From contig JAOULM010000031.1 in assembly GCA_029882015.1 (NCBI GenBank), positions 1 to 7,484 of the forward strand: a stretch of 7,484 nucleotides of DNA, read 5' to 3'. Within the stretch, counting starts at the first letter, position 1, and each line of letters begins with the position of its first letter. The stretch is from Candidatus Nomurabacteria bacterium. GTDB lineage: Bacteria; Patescibacteriota; Minisyncoccia; Phycocordibacterales; UBA1006. The position numbers were made by a program, and so were the translations under genes. This document shows, one piece after another, positions 1 through 5,720 of this stretch. Under the pieces are notes generated by a model. It ran no database searches and was not told where the DNA came from. It was given only the letters and a program-made list of their open reading frames with translations.

Positions 1-1198
1 GGCAAACGGTGTTTGCTGGGTACTCTTGTCCTGTTTTTGGGTCGCGAAATTTTCTACGACCATTCTTGGATTTAATCAAAACCAAAGGAACGCCAGTTTC
101 TGGTGCACGCAAAACATTGCGACAATCTTGGCAAACTGTCACTGGGGCTAATCCCTTGCGAGACACAAAAACCAATACACTTTCTCCTTGTTCCCGGATT
201 TTTTTCAATTTTTCATGGATTGGTTTTTCCAACATCATGAATTCATCGTTCTTTTTGACCGGGGGGTGTTTTTTTTGTGCCGGATCTCCTGGGATGACAC
301 GTTCTATGCTGTGTGGGAATTCAACACGAGAAATAACAGGTCTGAGGGCGCGTGCTGTTCCATCTTCTAGTGATAGGTGATGAGACAAAGAAACGAATGA
401 GCCTGCGAAAATTATAGGTATGTTTTGATACATTGCACGAGATTGAAACACGTAACGCAAATCCAAAAAAGGCCTTGCCATTGTGTGATATGTAGAATGA
501 GATTCCGTGTCTAATAATATCTTACCCAATGATGGTAGCGGATACATGGACATCGACGGTGTTGCCAGAACAATCCAGCCGGTGTCTTTTTTAAGTTTGG
601 TGTACGCCTCGGTTATTTTTTTCTGAGTAAGTTTTCCGTGAAGTTGTATAATTCTGTTACCAACACCTTTTTCCAAGAACGAATAATATCTTTCTATGTG
701 GGCATAGGTCGGCACAACAATCAAAAGGGTCTTTTTCTTTGCTAACATTTCGCGAACCATTGTTCGGTAATATGTCATACGTTCTTTTTGTGGGGCTTGG
801 AACACTAGATATTCATAAAGTAGCTCGTCACTATCTGTGTCGGGTTTATAATTGTTCAGATAATGGTCGCTGGACCACGTCCATTCTGGAACTAATTTTT
901 CCAATATTTTAGAAGCAGGAGCCAAGGTTTTGTCAGATACTGATTCTGCCACGGTTAATATATGCAGAGCCACAGGGCGTTCCTGGATTATTTTAGAGAT
1001 TTTCTTTATTTGATATGACGAAGTCCGCAGGTTTGACCGAGCTGAACTGGCTGGTTGCACCGACGCAACAATTCCCGTAGTTTTTTTGGAGCGAATCTCG
1101 ATTTCCACCAAAGCTCCACGCAATAATTGGGCTTTTGAGTAATAGGTGAGGGGTTTTTTCGTTCCAGATTGAATTGGAATAACTTCGATGAGGTACAT
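1..1198 (-). CDS. priA: PriA-like primosomal protein N' with degenerate helicase motifs (partial, C-terminus off the left edge)
   Basis: An open frame of 399 codons runs from ATG at 1198 to the left edge with no stop. Residues 1-50 resemble the PriA 3'-DNA-binding domain (LLRGALVEIEI, then KKTTGIVASV). Residues 130-275 follow the helicase core in order, but the key motifs are gone. The Walker A position (about 134-144) reads QAPQKERMTYY instead of GxTGSGKTEVY. The DEEH box reads DTESH (230-234). The GSATPS motif reads AGSFVS (265-270). The block VLVFVSRKGLAP (341-352), followed by CQDC (356-359), matches the start of the PriA zinc-binding region. The second CxxC pair there seems replaced (APET, 365-368). 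Known family role: reloading the replisome at stalled forks. Inferred: this protein binds fork DNA or partners but does not unwind. Actinobacterial PriA proteins are a known precedent for lost helicase motifs. No Shine-Dalgarno is seen; a -10 box lies 7 bases upstream of the start. The PriA assignment is fairly sure. Confidence 0.85.
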   Translation of the reverse strand, partial: MYLIEVIPIQSGTKKPLTYYSKAQLLRGALVEIEIRSKKTTGIVASVQPASSARSNLRTSSYQIKKISKIIQERPVALHILTVAESVSDKTLAPASKILEKLVPEWTWSSDHYLNNYKPDTDSDELLYEYLVFQAPQKERMTYYRTMVREMLAKKKTLLIVVPTYAHIERYYSFLEKGVGNRIIQLHGKLTQKKITEAYTKLKKDTGWIVLATPSMSMYPLPSLGKILLDTESHSTYHTMARPFLDLRYVFQSRAMYQNIPIIFAGSFVSLSHHLSLEDGTARALRPVISRVEFPHSIERVIPGDPAQKKHPPVKKNDEFMMLEKPIHEKLKKIREQGESVLVFVSRKGLAPVTVCQDCRNVLRAPETGVPLVLIKSKNGRRKFRDPKTGQEYPANTVC

Positions 1199-1205
1199 GA
1201 CTTGT

Positions 1206-1211
1206 AGTATA
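1206..1211 (-). promoter_or_regulatory. Putative -10 box for the priA-like gene, leaderless
   Basis: On the minus strand TATACT ends 7 bases before the ATG at 1198, so transcription would begin at or next to the start codon. A weak -35 (CTTACA) lies 18 bases further upstream. No ribosome binding site is seen between the box and the ATG. Confidence 0.45.
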
Positions 1212-1255
1212 TCTGAAATATTGCTAGTGTGTAAGGAAATAGTAATTTTAATAAA

Positions 1256-1263
1256 AAGGAGGG
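1256..1263 (+). promoter_or_regulatory. Strong Shine-Dalgarno of the 103-residue orphan
   Basis: AAGGAGGG lies 7 bases before ATG 1271, which is ideal spacing, and it fixes the start of this small gene. It is the only strong ribosome binding site before a gene in the window. A weak promoter may lie upstream: TTGCTA at 1221-1226, a 16-base spacer, then TAATTT at 1243-1248. Confidence 0.75.
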
Positions 1264-1270
1264 ATATTGT

Positions 1271-1582
1271 ATGGAATTAAAAATAGGAGGGAAATACACC
1301 CTAATAGAGGAAAATAATTTTGAAAATTTAATGGCTATATGTGAATATGGAGTAAGATTGCATGAGCTAGAAGAGGTTGTGGCATTGCCGAAACTAAAAA
1401 TTCATATTGGCGGTGGATATGGATTCCATATTTTTACCCCTATAACAAAAAGACAAGGGAATGTGAATATTTTTGTTGCCTACGAAGACAGACCACATTA
1501 TGGTAGGGTTTTTTTTGAGTTAAATATATATGAAAAAACTCTTATTTATATAAGAGAAGAAAAATTATGTTTTAATCATTAA
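1271..1582 (+). CDS. Hypothetical protein, 103 residues, unrecognised, possibly acquired
   Basis: I do not recognise the family. The product is small, soluble and charged, with no signal peptide or membrane segment. It has an acidic N-terminal half (ENNFENLMAICEYGVRLHE), a glycine-rich turn between likely strands (KIHIGGGYGFHIF, 43-55), and alternating hydrophobic/charged stretches that suggest a small beta-rich fold. It is likely a real gene: it has an AAGGAGGG ribosome binding site 7 bases upstream, a clear stop, and a terminator-like hairpin 15 bases after the stop. It stands divergently from the priA-like gene and upstream of mreB, apparently as a single-gene unit. All five arginine codons are AGA or AGG, whereas neighbouring genes mostly use CGN, and the DNA is more AT-rich. 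Together with the unusual ribosome binding site this suggests a foreign origin. Function unknown. Confidence 0.7.
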   Translation: MELKIGGKYTLIEENNFENLMAICEYGVRLHELEEVVALPKLKIHIGGGYGFHIFTPITKRQGNVNIFVAYEDRPHYGRVFFELNIYEKTLIYIREEKLCFNH

Positions 1583-1596
1583 AAAATATTAATTTT

Positions 1597-1635
1597 AAAT
1601 CGTCACTGGCTAGTATGCCTGGCGATTTTTTATTT
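1597..1635 (+). terminator. Rho-independent terminator after the 103-residue orphan
   Basis: AAATCG (1597-1602) pairs with CGATTT (1623-1628). The stem continues through T-G, C-G and A-T pairs, a two-base bulge and a GG/CC pair, and is followed by a T-rich run. It separates the orphan from mreB, so mreB needs its own promoter. Confidence 0.65.
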
Positions 1636-1661
1636 ACCCCGCTATCCCAAAATGCTATAAT
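1633..1661 (+). promoter_or_regulatory. mreB promoter with extended -10
   Basis: The -35 is TTTACC (1633-1638). A 17-base spacer ends in TGC, followed by a perfect TATAAT (1656-1661), giving an extended -10 (TGCTATAAT). The predicted start near 1668 leaves a leader of roughly 16 bases before ATG 1684, with no Shine-Dalgarno in it. The -35 overlaps the tail of the preceding terminator. The 11-base core AATGCTATAAT recurs exactly before ddl. Confidence 0.7.
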
Positions 1662-1683
1662 CCATCCAGTTTAAAGCTGTAAT

Positions 1684-2703
1684 ATGAATATTTTTTCACG
1701 AAAATTGGGAATTGACCTTGGAACCGCCAATACATTGGTGTATGTACCGGAACGTGGAATTGTACTTAATGAGCCATCAGTGGTAGCTATTTCAGAGCAT
1801 GACAACAAGGTTATGGCGATTGGACTTGAGGCAAAAGAGATGATTGGGCGTACCCCCGGCGAGATTCGTGCGTACAGACCAATGAAAGACGGTGTGATAG
1901 CGGATTATCGCGTGACCGAGGCAATGTTGCGCTACTATATGAACAAATCTTTGGGTAAATGGAGCGTATGGAAGCCCAATGTAATGATCTCTGTCCCTGC
2001 AGGCGTCACCAGCACAGAACGACGCGCCGTTGTTGAAGCCGCTCTACGTGCCGGGGCAAAAAGCGCGGTTGTTGTAAAAGAGCCTATTTTGGCAGCCATA
2101 GGGGCCGGTATACCAATCCACAAAGCACAGGGGAATATGGTTGTTGATATTGGCGGTGGAACAACCGATGTTGCCGTTATCTCGCTAGGAGGGATTGTGG
2201 CTTGTACTTCGGTCAAGGTTGCGGGAAACAAAATAGATTATGCCATTGCTGACTATATAAAGAAAAAGCATAATCTTGCGATTGGAGACAAAACCGCGGA
2301 AATTTTAAAAATAGCAGTTGGTGGTGCTGTAAAACGAGAGACCGAAGACGAACTGACAACAACTGTAAAAGGACGAGATTACGTAACTGGTTTGCCACGA
2401 TCTGTCGAAATTACAACAAATGAAATTGTGGACGCCTTGGATTCTGTTTTAAACAAAATGGTCCAAGCCATAAAAGACGTCTTGCAAGAAACTCCACCGG
2501 AATTATCTAGCGATATTATTGATAATGGAATTATTATGACAGGTGGGTCATCACAGTTGCGAGATTTACCAGAATTGGTTTATAGACGAACAGGTGTGAA
2601 ATCAAAACTTGCAGAGCAACCATTATATTGTGTTGTAAAGGGGACTGGGGTTGCTTTGGATCACTTGGAAACGTATCAAAAAGCTATTCTTTCCAAAATG
2701 TAA
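1684..2703 (+). CDS. mreB: Rod-shape-determining actin homologue MreB
   Basis: The product has 339 residues, normal for MreB. It is a bacterial actin that binds ATP, forms membrane-associated filaments and directs the elongation machinery for lateral cell-wall synthesis. The actin-fold signatures are in order: phosphate-1 loop DLGTANT (11-17), NEPSVVA (29-35), VKEPILAAIGAG (131-142) carrying the conserved Glu133, phosphate-2 loop DIGGGTTDVAV (155-165), and adenosine-contact segment IIMTGGSSQL (283-292). ATG 1684 gives the family-typical N-terminus MNIFSRKLGIDLG; its first residues could form the short membrane-binding helix. The gene is driven by an extended -10 promoter and is followed 4 bases after its stop by the delta'-like gene. 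The usual mreC, mreD, rodA or pbp2 neighbours are not in the window. Nothing in the protein looks damaged. Confidence 0.97.
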   Translation: MNIFSRKLGIDLGTANTLVYVPERGIVLNEPSVVAISEHDNKVMAIGLEAKEMIGRTPGEIRAYRPMKDGVIADYRVTEAMLRYYMNKSLGKWSVWKPNVMISVPAGVTSTERRAVVEAALRAGAKSAVVVKEPILAAIGAGIPIHKAQGNMVVDIGGGTTDVAVISLGGIVACTSVKVAGNKIDYAIADYIKKKHNLAIGDKTAEILKIAVGGAVKRETEDELTTTVKGRDYVTGLPRSVEITTNEIVDALDSVLNKMVQAIKDVLQETPPELSSDIIDNGIIMTGGSSQLRDLPELVYRRTGVKSKLAEQPLYCVVKGTGVALDHLETYQKAILSKM

Positions 2704-2707
2704 TTTT

Positions 2708-3406
2708 ATGCAGATTTTTACAGATAACAAATTTACACATCACGCATGGTGTGTTGATGGTGTATGTCGTGACGCGGGCGAGCTCGATGTTCTTTTAGGT
2801 GAATATGATATTCCAGACAATCTAGACCGAGTTGTTCACAGATTTGAAAATTTATTAATCAGTGATGCACACGAGCTTCGCAATGTTATAACCAGACGTA
2901 GTGCAGACCCAATTTTACATATAATAATTATTCGTCGCATCACACGTGACTCGCAAAATACACTACTTAAAATTCTAGAAGAGCCTTCAAAAAATACTGC
3001 AGTTTTAATGGTTATAGAACACAGGGAGCATTTGTTGTCTACCGTTGAATCGCGCCTGGTGTATCTGGGTTCAGTTTCCAGTAAATATATTCCGTTTATG
3101 AAGCCGTCAGAATATTTGGCAATGAATTTTAAACAACGTTTTGACGCGACAAAATTAGCCGCTGATTCAAAAAAACCCGAACCATTATCACGGGCCGATG
3201 CTCATAGGTTTGTTGATGCCTTGGAAAAAACGTTGGCACCCAAAGCGCGCGCGCTGACGAATGCTGTGGCGCTATTCAACAGTCTACAGCGCGCGCGCGA
3301 CTATCTGGGCGACAGCGGTTCATCTGTCCGAATGTTGCTAGATTCTGTCGGAATGAATATCCCCGAGAAATTAGATTTGAAGAACCTGCCGGCTCGTGTA
3401 CAATAG
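2708..3406 (+). CDS. holB: Clamp-loader delta'-like subunit (DNA polymerase III), shortened
   Basis: The product has 232 residues, against roughly 300 or more for typical delta'. The best evidence is the clamp-loader core SQNTLLKILEEPSKNTAVLM (82-101), followed by a sensor-1-like stretch and STVESRL (111-117) at the SRC-motif position. The N-terminus (HHAWCVDGVCRDAGEL, 11-26) sits where the P-loop of DnaX-type proteins would be but has no GxxGxGKT. The strand before the core (HIIIIRR, 71-77) has no Walker B acidic residue. Known role: delta' is a non-ATP-binding structural part of the loader that opens the sliding clamp, so loss of nucleotide sites fits. ATG 2708 is chosen because it lies just after the mreB stop; an earlier in-frame ATG at 2651 would overlap mreB by 53 bases. 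The stop at 3404-3406 overlaps the frr -10 box. A divergent member of the same AAA+ family is the alternative. Confidence 0.75.
   Translation: MQIFTDNKFTHHAWCVDGVCRDAGELDVLLGEYDIPDNLDRVVHRFENLLISDAHELRNVITRRSADPILHIIIIRRITRDSQNTLLKILEEPSKNTAVLMVIEHREHLLSTVESRLVYLGSVSSKYIPFMKPSEYLAMNFKQRFDATKLAADSKKPEPLSRADAHRFVDALEKTLAPKARALTNAVALFNSLQRARDYLGDSGSSVRMLLDSVGMNIPEKLDLKNLPARVQ
3377..3404 (+). promoter_or_regulatory. Putative frr promoter inside the end of the upstream gene
   Basis: TTGAAG (3377-3382), a 16-base spacer ending in TG, and TACAAT (3399-3404) fit a sigma-70 type promoter. The -10 ends 9 bases before ATG 3414, so the leader would be about 3 bases or less. The box includes the last codons and the first base of the stop of the upstream gene. 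Confidence 0.5.
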
Positions 3407-3413
3407 AAATTAT

Positions 3414-3968
3414 ATGTCATACAATTTTTCACCAATTGAAACAAAATTACAAGAATCAGCGGACTGGCTCAAAAAAGAGTACAGCTCTATTTCTACTGGG
3501 CGCGCAAATCCATCCTTGCTGGATTCTGTTCTTGTAGAAAGCTATGGAGCAATGCAACCAATCCAAAATATTGCGTCTATTACTGTCGAAGAGGCTCGCA
3601 CCATGCGCATTGCACCGTGGGATAAATCACAAATCAAAGACATAGAACGAGCTATAATCATGGCAAAGTTGCCGTTGTCATTGGCTGTAGATGACCAAGG
3701 TGTCCGCGCCAGTGTTCCAATAATGACCGAGGAATCAAAAAAACAAATTGTAAAATTAGCAAAAGAAAGATTAGAGCAGAGCCGAATTACTGTTCGCGGG
3801 ATTCGTACTGACGGAATGGAAGACATAAAAAAACAAGAAAAAGCAGGTGACTTTGCCGAAGACGATCGAAAACGACACGAGGAAGACTTGCAGAAAAAAA
3901 TAGACAACGCCAATAACAACCTCGAGGAAATTTTTAATAAAAAAGAATCTGATATAATGTCCGTTTAA
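3414..3968 (+). CDS. frr: Ribosome recycling factor
   Basis: The product has 184 residues, essentially the family length of about 185. With EF-G it splits terminated 70S ribosomes so that subunits and mRNA can be reused. Visible family signatures include STGRANPSLLDSV (27-39), the beta-domain stretch MQPIQNIASI (47-56), APWDKSQIKDIERAI (67-81), and the C-terminal helical block RITVRGIRTDGMEDIKK (124-140), which carries the conserved arginine at about 131. The last 45 residues are a strongly charged helix, as expected for the three-helix bundle. A GTG at 3396 is in frame, but ATG 3414 gives the usual short N-terminus and fits the promoter at 3377-3404; GTG 3396 would lie upstream of the predicted transcript start. 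The gene begins 7 bases after the delta'-like stop and ends 3 bases before rseP. Its 3' end contains the rseP extended -10. Confidence 0.97.
   Translation: MSYNFSPIETKLQESADWLKKEYSSISTGRANPSLLDSVLVESYGAMQPIQNIASITVEEARTMRIAPWDKSQIKDIERAIIMAKLPLSLAVDDQGVRASVPIMTEESKKQIVKLAKERLEQSRITVRGIRTDGMEDIKKQEKAGDFAEDDRKRHEEDLQKKIDNANNNLEEIFNKKESDIMSV
3950..3958 (+). promoter_or_regulatory. Putative extended -10 for rseP within the frr 3' end
   Basis: TGATATAAT is a full TGnTATAAT match lying 13 bases before ATG 3972, with no clear -35. The predicted leader is about 7 bases. It lies inside the final codons of frr. Confidence 0.5.
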
Positions 3969-3971
3969 TCT

Positions 3972-5054
3972 ATGGCTATTATTATTTTCATACTCATCCT
4001 TGCGGTTTTGATTTTTGTTCATGAATTGGGGCATTTTATTATGGCCAAGATTTTTGGCATGCGCGTGGATTCATTTGCCATTGGATTTCCTCCGACGCTG
4101 GCAAAATGGAAACGTGGAGAAACGACTTATAAACTAAACGCTATTCCTTTTGGCGGATATGTTTCCATCCACGGAGAGGACCCAGGCGAAGGCGTAGTTG
4201 ATCCATCAGAAAATAAAAAAGATTCACGCAACATGGCAAATAAACCACGCTGGCAACAGGTGGTTGTTATGTTGGCTGGTGTGTTCATGAATTTCATTTT
4301 GGGATGGTTTGCATTATCTGTTGCGTTTATGATTGGGATTCCGTCTATAATAGACGGAGAAATAAAGCACGGTACAATTTCAGACCAAAAAGTAGTAGTT
4401 TCCGAGGTCATTCCAGATTCACCAGCTGAACAATCTGGAATAAAAATTGGAGATTCTGTTGTGTCTGTTGATGGTGTCCCAGTTGTATTTGCTGATGAAT
4501 TTATATCTGCAATATCAGAGGGGCAAAATGAAATTATAGTAACGCGAAAAGGTGAACAAGTAACTGTTGTTGTCGAACCAGAATTTAATTCAAAAATAGG
4601 ACGAGATGTAATAGGAACATCTGTAAGCACTATCGGATTGGTTCATGTTGGTTTTTTTCGAGGAATAGCAAATGGATTGCGCGAGGCGGTAATTATGACA
4701 AAAAGCGTTTTTGTTGCTTTTGGAACATTGATAGTGGATGCATTCACCGGTAATGGTGATATTACAGAGCTAACAGGGCCTATTGGTTTGGTTGGGGTCG
4801 TCGGTGATGCTAGTGCCTTGGGGTTTGCATATTTGTTAACGTTGACGGCGTTGATTTCATTAAACTTGGCGGTTCTTAATATGATTCCATTCCCAGCATT
4901 AGATGGTGGTAGGATTTTGTTTATTATTATTGAAAAAATAAAAGGCTCGGCTATTAAACCCAAAGTCGCCAACATAATGAATCTGGTTGGATTCGGACTG
5001 CTCGTGGTTCTCATGATTGCCGTCACGATTAGTGATGTGATTAAAATTGTGTAA
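3972..5054 (+). CDS. rseP: Site-2 type intramembrane zinc metalloprotease RseP/RasP, single PDZ
   Basis: The product has 360 residues, shorter than E. coli RseP (about 450, two PDZ domains) and B. subtilis RasP (about 420). It cleaves substrates such as anti-sigma factors or leftover signal peptides within the membrane. The first transmembrane helix carries the zinc site FVHELGHF (15-22; HExxH is H17, E18, H21). Next come the conserved IPFGGYVSIHGED (58-70), a second membrane segment (about 97-123), and one PDZ domain (about 138-205, with VIPDSPAEQSGIKIGD at 146-161). The C-terminal part has LTGPIGLVG (267-275), the motif NMIPFPALDGG (303-313) with zinc ligand D311, and a last hydrophobic helix (338-353). 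All catalytic residues are present, so it should be active. It starts 3 bases after frr, and frr-rseP proximity is common in bacteria. No cognate sigma or anti-sigma factor is seen here. Confidence 0.96.
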   Translation: MAIIIFILILAVLIFVHELGHFIMAKIFGMRVDSFAIGFPPTLAKWKRGETTYKLNAIPFGGYVSIHGEDPGEGVVDPSENKKDSRNMANKPRWQQVVVMLAGVFMNFILGWFALSVAFMIGIPSIIDGEIKHGTISDQKVVVSEVIPDSPAEQSGIKIGDSVVSVDGVPVVFADEFISAISEGQNEIIVTRKGEQVTVVVEPEFNSKIGRDVIGTSVSTIGLVHVGFFRGIANGLREAVIMTKSVFVAFGTLIVDAFTGNGDITELTGPIGLVGVVGDASALGFAYLLTLTALISLNLAVLNMIPFPALDGGRILFIIIEKIKGSAIKPKVANIMNLVGFGLLVVLMIAVTISDVIKIV

Positions 5055-5074
5055 CCACGTTTGACGTTGTGTAA

Positions 5075-5100
5075 ACCCCGTCACTCGCGAGTGACGGGGT
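5075..5100. repeat. Perfect 26-base palindrome after rseP
   Basis: The sequence from ACCCCGTCACTCG to its exact complement CGAGTGACGGGGT is fully self-complementary, with no spacer. As RNA it would form a GC-rich hairpin of about 11 pairs with a four-base loop. It lacks a T-run of its own, so it is not a classic terminator alone. It lies 20 bases after the rseP stop and just before a bidirectional terminator. It may protect the mRNA 3' end or be a protein-binding site or repeat unit. Confidence 0.8.
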
Positions 5101-5104
5101 AAAT

Positions 5105-5140
5105 AAAAAAGCCGTGGAATAAATTCCCACGGCTTTTTTT
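5105..5140. terminator. Bidirectional rho-independent terminator between convergent genes
   Basis: GCCGTGG (5111-5117) pairs with CCACGGC (5127-5133), flanked by A6 (5105-5110) and T7 (5134-5140), so it reads as hairpin plus U-tract on both strands. It can stop rseP transcription on the plus strand and the 182-residue orphan on the minus strand. That orphan's stop codon (5139-5141) overlaps the end of the T-run. Confidence 0.9.
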
Positions 5141-5687
5141 AAACCTCAACAAGTTTAGTCTTTTCGGTAATAGTTTTACCTACCATTTTATCAGTCACTA
5201 TATAACTTATAAAATCAAGAAAGTCCTTGAAGTTAGATTTCTTTTTTGGAATCCACCATCCATGTTTATGCTCAAGATTTGAATTCCAATATAATTTAGA
5301 AAAAACCTCTAAAGCTTTCTCATCAACTCCTTTTAAGTCGTATGCTATTAACTTTTTGGGTAATGAATCAGCAAAACCAGGATAAGGCCCATCAATTGAA
5401 ATAATACTAGCTATATCCATTACGTAGAAATCTGACTGCCCAATAAGTTCCATCTCATAATTAACTAAACTATTATTTTCAACAAGCTTAGCCAAATGAT
5501 GGATAAAAAATTCAAAATTTGCTCGTGGTTCGCATTGCTGTGCAATCATAGAGCAAAGTGACTCTATTGTGGGTCTTTCATGATCTGAGTTATACCCGTG
5601 TGATTGGTCGACTTTTTGAGGCTCTTTTGGTCCATTCATACACCCCAACGAAATAAAGATCTTAATTAGTGGTTTTTTGTCATTCAT
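5139..5687 (-). CDS. Hypothetical protein, 182 residues, unrecognised
   Basis: I do not recognise the family. The product is probably cytoplasmic, with no convincing signal peptide; the N-terminus KPLIKIFISLGCMNGP is only briefly hydrophobic. It contains three cysteines (C16, C45, C52), a His-Asp-rich segment (SHGYNSDHERP, 29-39), a tryptophan pair in KHGWWIPKKK (141-150), and a lysine-rich C-terminus. No catalytic motif is evident. It is flanked by the divergent uvrC (start codons about 30 bases apart) and the shared terminator with rseP, so it forms a single-gene unit. Codon choice leans to AT-rich synonyms compared with rseP and uvrC, which suggests but does not prove an accessory or acquired gene. 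No Shine-Dalgarno precedes ATG 5687 (the upstream bases are AAATAAG). The length, clean ends and facing terminator support a real gene. Confidence 0.7.
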   Translation of the reverse strand: MNDKKPLIKIFISLGCMNGPKEPQKVDQSHGYNSDHERPTIESLCSMIAQQCEPRANFEFFIHHLAKLVENNSLVNYEMELIGQSDFYVMDIASIISIDGPYPGFADSLPKKLIAYDLKGVDEKALEVFSKLYWNSNLEHKHGWWIPKKKSNFKDFLDFISYIVTDKMVGKTITEKTKLVEV

Positions 5688-5692
5688 CTTAT

Positions 5693-5720
5693 TTGATTTT
5701 GTTTACTAAAACAGTACTAT
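5693..5720 (+). promoter_or_regulatory. Putative uvrC promoter
   Basis: TTGATT (5693-5698), a 16-base spacer and TACTAT (5715-5720) fit a sigma-70 promoter. The transcript would start near 5727, that is, at the second in-frame ATG (5728) rather than the first (5719). This would make the message leaderless and the protein three residues shorter. TACTAT is repeated at 5722-5727, so an alternative box exists. Confidence 0.4.

Noticed and set aside
9..380. Plus-strand open frame opposite the priA-like gene
   Set aside because: It is antisense to a long minus-strand frame with clear PriA features; its protein is low-quality and shows no family motifs or ribosome binding site.
1285..1291. Second Shine-Dalgarno-like AGGAGGG inside the 103-residue orphan
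   Set aside because: No start codon follows at a usable distance, so it is probably coding sequence only.
1006..1299. Minus-strand frame overlapping the priA-like start and the 103-residue orphan
   Set aside because: It is in the wrong frame relative to PriA, spans the divergent promoter region, and encodes no recognisable protein.
2651..2707. Upstream start extending the delta'-like protein by 19 residues
   Set aside because: The extension lies wholly within the mreB coding end and stop region and adds no family sequence; ATG 2708 is better placed.
3396..3413. GTG start for frr
   Set aside because: It adds six residues not typical of the family and lies upstream of the predicted transcript start; ATG 3414 fits the family length.
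3542..5026. Several minus-strand frames opposite frr and rseP
   Set aside because: They are antisense shadows of two confidently identified genes and have no motifs or start signals of their own.
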